A stretch of DNA of 64,000 bases, from contig CAMGYJ010000008.1 in the NCBI GenBank assembly GCA_946122785.1, forward strand, positions 53,392,963-53,456,962, in the 5' to 3' direction. Shown piece after piece: positions 56,288 to 64,000 of the stretch. Origin of the DNA: Linum tenue. Lineage: Eukaryota > Streptophyta > Magnoliopsida > Malpighiales > Linaceae. The notes under the pieces were generated by a model, which searched no databases, had not been told where the DNA came from, and saw only the letters and a program-made list of their open reading frames with translations. Each line of letters opens with the position of its first letter. The first letter of the stretch is position 1. The position numbers and the translations under genes were made by a program.

Positions 56288-57180
56288 GATGGTGGATCCA
56301 AACAACACATTACTTTACTATCTTGTGAATTATCTGAAGTATAGACGCGCGTTCGAGACTTGGCTCTACACTGACAACAGACCTCACTAGAGCTTGGACT
56401 TGGACTGGTTCAACATGTTTAGGTGCCTAGCCGCAATCTCTGGGGTGATTGGCCATCCCCATTGGCGCAACCTACTATCCATCAATGAGCTCATATATCA
56501 CTAGGTATGTGTTGGAGGGGGCCACCAGGTCCTTGGGTACGACACCTTGGCACAGGCTGTAGGCCGCGACACAAGAGTCAAGATGACTGAGAAGGCCTAC
56601 GCCCGGGAGGCCAATCCGCAAATGGTGTACGAGGCAATCTACCTCCCAAAGGACAAACATCTTTAGTATCACCCCTCCTACAGCCGGGCTACTCAGGTTC
56701 GAGCCTAGAGGAGGATTCTTCATATACTTCTTACCCACTCGATGATTCCAAGCCGCTAGTATGGTCATCAGGTTACTCTATGCGGGATGGTGGCACTACA
56801 TTCCATGAGCGACCCACAACACCACTCCATAGCATGCATCTAGTGAAGGAGGTGAGGGGAATTGAGTATATTGATGGATTGCGTCCCTCGACCATACTTA
56901 GGCCGGTTGCGGAGAAACCCCCAGATGAGCAGTAGGCACCCCTACCTATGCATTACCACAACCACCACAGAGGCGACATTGCTGCACTGGAGCATCTTCA
57001 TCTTCCGGAGTTGGGTCATCATCCTTGGTCGCTATTGAGGATCGAGTGACTCACCTTGAGGTGGATGCCCGCCGCCAGTCCCACCACATACTAAAGGAGA
57101 TTACTTAAGTTCAGGATGTCTAGGTAAGGGATAAATGGCAGGCTTTTCCATCTCTCGAGAGGTAGGCGACGATGTGAGAT
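56288..57180 (+). pseudogene. Decayed Athila-associated ORF
   Basis: Begins after tttttgcagg with MVDPNNTLLYYLVNYLKYRR, continues through LDWFNMFRCLAAISGVIGHP, LGYDTLAQAVGRDTRV and ILHILLTHSMIPSR, to a helical end (IEDRVTHLEVDARRQSHHIL). Multiple stops. The LTHS.. part followed by repeats of charged residues recalls the 'putative plant transposon protein' domain found in Athila ORFs, but the match is weak. Confidence 0.35.
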
Positions 57181-57220
57181 ATGTGGTCGTTCTGTAGCCC
57201 CACTTCTCCACTTTGACTCT

Positions 57221-58620
57221 TGATAACTCGATATTTACACATGTTTTTGTCAACCATTCTTATACTGTTTGAGCTTCGTCTCTAATGTTTTAGGCCGATT
57301 TCACGCTAGATTGTTCTTGTTTGTGGTATTTCAGGTCCTAGTACGTGAATGAAGGTTTGGGCATGAGTTCGAGGTCGATTGGACGAAGTTGGGACGTTAG
57401 ACAGAAAGTTGAGGGTTTCACGCGGCCGTGCAATATGGCCATGCGTGGGCAAGAGCCAATTCTACGCGGCTGTGCGGTGTGGCCGTGTATCGGATTTTTT
57501 ACGCGGCCAGGGGCGTACTGGCTGTGCAAGGGCATACTTTGGCTGGATGGGATGTCTAGGGGGTCTACACGGGCAAGGCTTAATTCTACACGGCCGTGTG
57601 ACTTCCTTCGACCAACTAAGTGCAACGCCATGTTTTGGGAGTTACACGGGCAGGCTGGATTCTACACGGCCGTGTGGTTGTGATTTTTTTGGGTTTAACC
57701 CAATTTCGGGTCTTTGAGAGAGGAATCAAATTTTGAGAGCAAAAACAGATTCATAGAGAGAGAAAGTGCAATGAACAAACCCTAGGATCAATTCTGGAGC
57801 TGAGTTTCATTAATCAAGCTTGGATTTCATCCTTGTAGTGAAGATTATCATCCTAGAGCTTAACATACACATCATTATTAGTATTATTCCTCTGATTGTT
57901 GTTTTCTACTCTTTCTCTATGGAGTAGAACTTTCTCTCACTTGGGTATGAAGAACCCTAGTTCCATGTGTTGTGGATCATGATTGTAATGACTTTTGGGA
58001 TGATATAGTGTTTGATTATAATCAAATGAAGTGTGTTTATTGAGTCAATTGAATCTTGATCAAGTTCTTTTGATATCTGCTACAACCTAAGATAGATAGA
58101 ATCTGATTAGGTTGTTAGAGCTTCTTTAACCGATAGGGGTGAATTGAGTGTACGAGAGTCAGTTAATTCACTGCTTTGTACTAGAATTTGGTTCCAGTAG
58201 TGGAGTTCTGTGTTAATCGCCTTAGCTTTCTATCTCGGTGAAGACTAGTCGTCTGTTGGTTAGTCTGTTCAAGAGGGCTTGGTCAGCTTAAGAGATTCCA
58301 AGCTACTATCAGATCTTTCGTAGTTTAATCAATAGTAAATCAACCGAAAGAAATTACAACTTGGACCTAACTAAGGAGCTAGGGGACTCAATCTCGAGTG
58401 ACTCTTCTCTTGCTTCAGAAAACCGAATAATTTACTGCTTTCTTTATGCTTTAGTTTAAACTCATTTTCACTAAACTTAGTCCAACTAGATAATAGATAA
58501 TCACGGAGTAGACAGTACATCTAGGCCTTGTGTTGACATTTATTACTTCATTCCACTATACTGCATTTGCATTCTACGATTACACTTGGTCGCAGTTTGG
58601 TGTTATGTCGTAGCGTGTCA
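57221..58620 (+). repeat. Athila-type 5' LTR (1400 bp)
   Basis: Begins TGATAACTCGATATTTACAC and ends GTAGCGTGTCA. Contains a cluster of acgcggccgtg/acacggccgtg motifs at 57420-57680. Shares its outer and 3' parts with 62895-64000, where the cluster is reduced by a deletion. Confidence 0.85.
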
Positions 58621-58625
58621 AATTT

Positions 58626-58644
58626 TTGGCAGCGTTGCCGCGGA
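58626..58644 (+). other. Primer-binding site of the Athila element
   Basis: TGGCAGCGTTGCCGCGGAA follows the LTR after aattt. It resembles the TGGCGCCGTTGCCGGGGA site used by Athila elements (tRNA-Asp primed), with a few changes. Confidence 0.75.
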
Positions 58645-58898
58645 ACTCTAGGTTATTGGAGAAACATGAAAGTCTGTTACTTTAGCATTTTCTTTACTGC
58701 ATTCTTTTTCTTCCACCTGTGTGCCTTCATGAGTTGCTTTGGTTGATTGTGTGCAGGTAGTGCATCACCCGTAGCCGAGATCTACTACCATTGGACCAAG
58801 AGCTTGAACTAACCTGTTGTAACCTCAAGCAAACTTTGAAGGCGCAGCTAGCTGCGGAGGAAGCTTTGGAGCATCCGAACATCACCTAGGAGGACGAC

Positions 58899-59780
58899 AT
58901 GGGTGAAACCAATAATGGCGAGGACATTTTTCCCGATGAGCATACAATGGGATACTACTGGACTGCCAGAGTCGCAGACATAAGGTCGCCCATCCATCAC
59001 CCTCAAGTTCGAGCTAATAACTTTGAGGTGAGCACCTCTGTCATCACCATGCTGCGCAACTCAGTGGTATTCCGTGGAAAGGAAGGGGAGTGCCCCAGAT
59101 TGCACCTATGGCGATTCCACGAGTTGATCAATGGAAGCAAGATTAATGGGTTCTCTGCAGACGCCATCCATCTAAGGTACTTCCCATTCATTCTAGAGGG
59201 ACAGTCAAAGGAGTGGCTGGACACCCGACCTCCAGGATCGATCACTACATTCGCCAGCCTGGCCGACAAGTTCCTCACCCGCTATCATCCTCCATCTAAG
59301 ACAACGGACCTGGAGAAGGAGATCACTCATTTTGAATAGGACGAACATGAGACCATCCGGGACGCGTGGGAAAGATACACTAGTCTTTTCCTAAAGTGTC
59401 ACAATCATGGTTTCAACAATGCTGTCAAGGTGGGCACCTTCTACCGGGCTCTCTTCCCTGAAGATAAGCAGCTGATTGATTCGGTATGTGGTGAGAACAT
59501 GCTGACAATGACCCCAATAGTGAAATCAGCTCTTTGAGGATATGGCAGAGAAGGGATATGATTGGGGGACAGCTAGGAAGTCTAGGAGAGCACGAGGCCG
59601 GGGTGTGCATGCTGTGGAGACCAAGTCATCTGAGTTGGTATAGGTTGTCTCAAAGCTGGTATCAGCTATGGATCATAATGGATTGACCTTCAGGATAGGG
59701 CAGCAACAGGCGATGCAGTGCTAGTGGTGTGAGAGCACCAATCACAGTTTGGAGGACTGCCAAGGCATGCGAGAGTCTAG
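58899..59780 (+). pseudogene. Gag of the Athila-type element, interrupted
   Basis: Start at 58899 (MGETNNGEDIFPDEHTMGYY). A retrotransposon gag domain is seen in PRLHLWRFHELINGSKINGF, IHLRYFPFILEGQSKEWLD and FASLADKFLTRYHPPSK, then a TAG at 59337-59339 and, in the same frame, RDAWERYTSLFLKCHNHGF and VKVGTFYRALFPEDKQLID. Further stops and frame changes follow. A CCHC zinc knuckle pattern C..CESTNHSLEDC is readable near 59717-59761 with a TAG in place of one residue. Confidence 0.82.
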
Positions 59781-60459
59781 CACACCGCAGGAGTAGCTAA
59801 ATTTCATTAATAATGCTCGGCACAACGACTCCTACAGTAGTACATACAACGAGGGGTGGCGCCAGCATCCAAGTTTTCCTGGAGTGGCAACAACAATCCC
59901 AAGCCACTTGGCTTCCAGGCTCCTGTAGCTGGTTTTCAGAACAAGAGACAGCCATACCAGCCCCGCCTAGGCTAGCTTTTCAACAGCCCCCACAGCAGCA
60001 GTACCAGTAGCGTGGTGCATCTCCATCAGTCCCAACACGGCAACACAGGGCGATTCTGTGTCAGAGTTGACGGACCTAGTGACCACGTTGGCCAGCACTA
60101 GTACCTAGAAGTTCAATAAATTGGAGCAATTCATTGAAGTGGCCGCGAGCAAATTCATGGAGATTGAAGATAATCTAGAGGAATCAGCAGGCACTCCTGT
60201 AGGATATGGACAAAAAAATCAGACACCTGGCAAATATCGTTGCTTCAAGATAGGCTGGCACACTTCCTGACCAACCCCTGCCGAATCCCAGAAAATCATA
60301 AGGAGGGGTTACATGCAATCATGCTGAGAAGTGGGACTGTGACCGAGGATGCACCTCTGAAGAGTGCAAAGAAGGTGACGCAGATCACCTCGGAGTCGGA
60401 AGAGGGCCTGGTGATGTGAAAGGAGCCAGAGGTTCGAGCCCCACAACCCCCAGCCAGTA
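59781..60459 (+). other. Decayed gag-protease linker
   Basis: Coding-like but broken sequence, including a proline- and glutamine-rich patch near 59950-60010 (PPRLAFQQPPQQQYQ), as is usual after the gag zinc knuckle in Athila elements. No separate gene. Confidence 0.4.
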
Positions 60460-61290
60460 GTGGCTGAATATAAGACTAAGCTCCCTTTTCCCTCCAGGAT
60501 GCACAAAGACTGGCTAGAGGCAGAGTTCGGGAACTTCATGCCCATGCTTAGGAAGCTGAATGTTCAACTGCTCTTCCTGGAGGCATTATCTCAGATACCT
60601 AAGTATGCGAAGTTCCTGAAAGATCTTCTTTCTAAAAAGAAGAAGTTGAGCAAGCTGTCCACTGTGGAGCTCAGCGAGGAGTGCTCGGCCATTCTGCAGA
60701 ACAAGCTTCCGCAGAAGCAGAAGGACCCAGATAGTTTTACTATCCCGTGCTCTATTGGTTAATTGCATGTAGAGAGGTCCTTGGCGGACCTAGGTTCTAG
60801 TATCAAGTTATACCATACAAATTGTTCAAGAAACTAGGTCTAGTTGAGCCAACTGCAACTAGGATGAGTATTCAATTAACCGATCGATCTTTAGTTCATC
60901 TTAGGGGCATAGTGGAAGACCTCCTAGTTAAGGTTGGCAGATACTTTCCTCCTGTGGATTTTGTTGTCTTAGACATCAACGAGGATGCAGAAGTGTCCCT
61001 TATACTAGGTAGGCCTTTCTTGGCCACCACCAAGGCTCTCATAGATGTGCATGATGGGACCCTGATTTTGAGGGATGGTGAGGAGCAGATAACATTTTTC
61101 ATTGCTAATAATATGTCTGCTTTATCGCCTTTGCTTGCGGTCTCTCACCAGGTGCATGAGTTTGTCGTGTATCCTTATATGCTTTTGTTTTACAGGACTC
61201 TCCTCCCATTCCTTCGCCGCCACTCCCGTCCACCCCGTTACCAAGAGAAAAGATCAAGGAGGAGCGGCGTTCGAAACAGCAGGTAGCTAA
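60460..61290 (+). pseudogene. Protease region of the Athila-type element
   Basis: First a conserved linker, PSRMHKDWLEAEFGNFMPML, PKYAKFLKDLLSKKKKLSKL, ELSEECSAILQNKLPQKQKD and FTIPCSIG, then TAA at 60760-60762. Beyond it is the active-site block ERSLADLGSSIK (about 60770-60805), a one-base shift, then PYKLFKKLGLVEPTATRMSI, HLRGIVEDLLVKVGRYFPPV, FVVLDINEDAEVSLILGRPF and TTKALIDVHDGTLILRDGEE. The DLGSS site, the ILGRPFL block and the length are normal for Athila retropepsins. RT should follow but does not. Confidence 0.85.
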
Positions 61291-61590
61291 GCCTGCTCAA
61301 AAGAAAGCTGGAGACCACTATGAGCTGGTCCCGGCTCCTGAGCCACGACCGCCCTGGCCATCCGAGTATCCACTCTCTTGCATGCTGCCGGATGGCGAGG
61401 TCGAGTTGGCATGTGCTGGTGGTCACATCTGTTGTGTCCATGGCCACCATATGAAGTTGTACCTCAAGAGCGATGTGGATCCGCTCTTGGAGGCACCTGT
61501 TCCTACACCGCTCTGAGCATCCACCCTCTGCGTCCAGCTAAAGATTTAAAAGAAGCGCTTGTGGGGAGGCAACCCCACCATGGTTTGCTT
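61291..61590 (+). pseudogene. Integrase-tail relic joined after protease
   Basis: Reads KKAGDHYELVPAPEP, CVHGHHMKLYLKSDVDP and, after a stop, the phrase aagcgcttgtggggaggcaa (about 61550-61571), the sequence usually found just after the Athila integrase. The GH.MK.Y pattern resembles the last part of Athila integrase (VNGHRLK.Y). This indicates an internal deletion from protease to the end of integrase. Confidence 0.5.
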
Positions 61591-62894
61591 TTCTTTTGTT
61601 TCTTTTTTGTTTTTTCCACTTGGAAATATGGTTTCTATGACCTAGTGTGTTTTGATGACTCTAGCTCTGTGCCTTTCAACTAGTCCACTTTCCAGTCTGC
61701 CCCTGATGGCTGGTCCCATTTCTAGTGCCCCGACAGTCCGTTTTCCCAGTAACATCGTTCCCCTTATCTTTCCCTCTTCTCCATTGAGGGCAATGTCGTG
61801 CTTAAGTGTGCAGGGGGGTGTTTATCTTTGGCTGCATAGATGAGTTTGTGTGCTTGAAGCCTAGTCCACAGTCTAATTTGATGAATTGAGGGCTCCAAGT
61901 ACTGTTACCTGCAATATCCTGCTAAGTATGCTTTGAATTGACAGTCTTTATGGGGATATGCAACCTAGGGAGGTAGTTGTAGCACTATGGAGGATGTTGA
62001 AGTATAAGAAATCCTATTTGTATCTCTGCTGTGCCGGTTGATTTTGTGAACTAGTGGATTTAGGACCGTTGATTCATGTGGTATTGATAACTCTCCTATG
62101 CTGTGTTATGAACTCATGTATCGTAAAAAGGGTGATCAATTGTACGAAATGGAAAGGCACTTGGTCCTTCGTGTCAAAAATTTGAAATTTTCAACATGGG
62201 GTAAGCCCAACGTGTGTGGCATCGTTTATTGCACAAACTCGGGTTTTGGAAGAGATTTTAGTGATCCTTAGTGGGGTAGGCCTACAAGGTGAAGCTAAGT
62301 CGTCTCTAGTACAAGTAAAAATTTCACCCGTTGAACGGTTTGCCTACTCGAGGATGTGTTTTTAAGGGCACGGATAGAGCTTCGGACCCCCTTACTTTCA
62401 TTGACCGTTCACACGAAGTCAGGAATAGAAGTTAAAAGAATTACTCTGCGACCGAAAGATGTACAGAAATTGCTCTTACTCACCTAATAAGGGACGACCG
62501 CACATAAAAACTTGCACTTGGAACTCCAGCAAAGTGCAAATGTGAAAAAAAGAAGAGAAACAAATAATAAGAAAAAGGGGTTCCAACAAGTGGGATGGAA
62601 TGAAAGAGCACCCGATACTAAGAGTCCTTGGTCGTTAAATTGTGTGAATCACCTTATCCATGAATTGACTGTCCTAGTTTCATTTGTTCTAATGATCCTG
62701 GTTTGAGTCTAGTACTTGCTTTGAGAGAGATAGGGGATGTCTTAGAAGACCAGTTGACCTCGTAAGTTGTTAAATGATCTAGGAAATCCTCTAACGACGA
62801 TCAAGGTTGCATGTGGGTGGTAAGGTCTAGATATTCGCATTGGTTTGAGTCAAATTTTCTTGGGGATAAGCAAACAGTTAAGTGTGGTGGAATT
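61591..62894 (+). other. 3' noncoding region and polypurine tract of the Athila element
   Basis: No gene. Contains cattgagggcaatgtcgtgc and aagtgtgcaggggggtg (about 61780-61822), a phrase typical of Athila/Tat 3' regions, and a purine-rich agtgtggtggaatt directly before the LTR (62881-62894) as the likely polypurine tract. The frame at 62512-62706 is not recognised. Confidence 0.6.
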
Positions 62895-64000
62895 TGGTGA
62901 CTCGATATTTACACATGTTTTTATCCACCACTTTTATACTGTTTGAGCCTCGTCTCTCATGTTTTACGCTGATTTCACGCTAGGTTGTTCTTGTTTGTTG
63001 TATTGCAGGTCCTAGTACGTGAATGAAGGTTTGGGCACGAGTTCGGGGTCGATTGGATGAAGTTGGGATCTTTGACGGAAAGCTGAGGATTTCATGCGGC
63101 CGTGCAACATGGCCGTGCGAGGGCAAGAGTCGATTCTACGCGGCCGTGTATCTGATTTTCTGGGTTTTAACCCAATTTTGGGTCTTTGAGAGTGGAATCA
63201 AAATTTGAGAGAAAAAATAGAGTCCTAGAGAGAGAAAGTGCAAAAAACAAACCCTAGGATCAATTTTGGAGCTGGGTTTCATCAATCAAGCTTGGATTTC
63301 ATCCTTGGAGTGAAGATTATCATCCCAAAGCTTAACCTACACATTATTATGAGTATGATTCCTCTGATTTTTGTTTTCTACTCTTTCTCTATGGAGTAGA
63401 ACTTTCTCTCACATGGGTATGAAGAACCTTAGTTCCATGTGTTAGGGATCATGATTGTAATGACTTTTGGAATGATATACTGTTTTGAAGTGTGTTTATT
63501 GAGTCAATTGAATCCTGATCAACTTCTTTGGATTTCTGCTGCAACCTGAGATAGATAGAATATGATTAGGTTGTTAGAGCTTTTTTAATCGATAGGAGTG
63601 AATTGATTTTACGAGAGTCAGTCAACTCACTGCTTTGTACTGGAATTTGGTTCTAGTAGTGGAGTTCTTTGTTAATTTCCTTAGCTTTCTATTCTGGTGA
63701 AGACTAGTCATCTGCTGGTTAGTCTGTTTAAGAGGACTCGGTCAGCTTAAGAGATTCCAAGCTACTGTCGGATCTTTCGTAGTTTAATCAACAATAAATC
63801 AACCAAGATAAGTTACAACTTTACCTAACTAAGGAGCTAGAGGGACTCAATCCCGAGTGACTCTTCTCTTGCTTGAGAGAACCGTATACTTTACTGCTTT
63901 CTCTTTGCTTTAGTTTAAACTCATTTTTACTAAACTTAGTCCCGCTAGATAATAGATAATCACGGAGTAGGCAGTACATCTAGGCCCTGGGTTGACATTT
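62895..64000 (+). repeat. Athila-type 3' LTR, cut by the window edge
   Basis: Begins TGGTGACTCGATATTTACAC and follows the 5' LTR to aggccctgggttgacattt at the window end, equivalent to about 58542 of the 5' LTR; roughly 80 bp lie outside. Relative to the 5' LTR it lacks about 190 bp (57494-57683) between two gatttttt direct repeats and has a 13-bp difference just before. Confidence 0.85.

Larger units (their letters stand above)
57221..64000 (+). mobile_element. Athila-type Ty3/gypsy element without RT (gag-protease only)
   Basis: 5' LTR 57221-58620, PBS 58626-58644, gag from 58899, protease near 60775-61110, a short integrase-tail-like segment at 61300-61515, 3' noncoding 61560-62890, and 3' LTR from 62895 running off the window. 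RT, RNase H and most of integrase are absent. Length so far is 6.8 kb. Both gag and protease carry stops. As a deleted derivative with intact LTRs and PBS it would need proteins from another element to move. Confidence 0.8.

Noticed and set aside
57338..57717. Overlapping 97- to 112-codon frames
   Set aside because: They fall in the acggccgtg motif cluster of an LTR and have no protein similarity.

Overview
This is a flowering-plant nuclear repeat landscape, probably from a eudicot or another non-grass lineage. The species cannot be fixed from the sequence. The evidence is plant-type Ty1/copia, Ty3/gypsy, LINE, MULE, hAT and CACTA elements, plant-style introns, and a plant-specific NDR1/HIN1-like gene. 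Only one ordinary host gene is well supported, the NHL gene at 30370-30999. Most of the rest is transposon sequence in various stages of decay.

Layout. 1-3074: intergenic DNA with a dispersed repeat and a 163-bp tandem duplication. 3080-9858: a minus-strand Ty1/copia element with three LTRs, two gag-pol copies and one outer target-site duplication. 10130-11880: a decayed minus-strand LINE. 11880-17108: intergenic DNA with an hAT-type MITE (15710-15967) and a second copy of the dispersed repeat. 17109-23465: a plus-strand MULE with FAR1-like transposase and Ulp1-protease remnants (KI/Kaonashi type), rich in the palindrome GGTCGACC. 25264-29830: a second, unrelated MULE whose transposase gene (three coding exons) is almost intact, with one in-frame TAG, between long TIRs made of palindromes. 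30370-30999: NHL gene. 31376-36110: small repeats and a 5'-truncated LINE with polyA and a target duplication.

36225-45040: a second, minus-strand KI-MULE broken by a likely solo LTR, MITEs and the 3' end of a CACTA element. Next to the CACTA end lie exons recognisable as translin. 45041-50105: a Tekay/Del-type chromovirus fragment (2.6-kb LTR plus truncated pol) fused in frame to an Athila-type integrase tail and followed by an Athila-like LTR. 51113-57220: degraded gypsy pieces. 57221-64000: an Athila-type element with both LTRs, PBS, gag and protease but no reverse transcriptase. Its 3' LTR runs off the window.

How parts relate. The KI-MULE on the right is the oldest layer there, since the solo LTR, the MITEs, the CACTA and the chromovirus all interrupt or truncate it. 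Premature stops are frequent. Where a second copy in the window gives the earlier base, most are C-to-T at CG or CHG sites, as expected for silenced, cytosine-methylated repeats. I did not find a convincing wholly new system. The items most worth a second look are the Ulp1-carrying MULE pair with its GGTCGACC arrays, the near-intact MULE, the translin capture and the three-LTR copia element.
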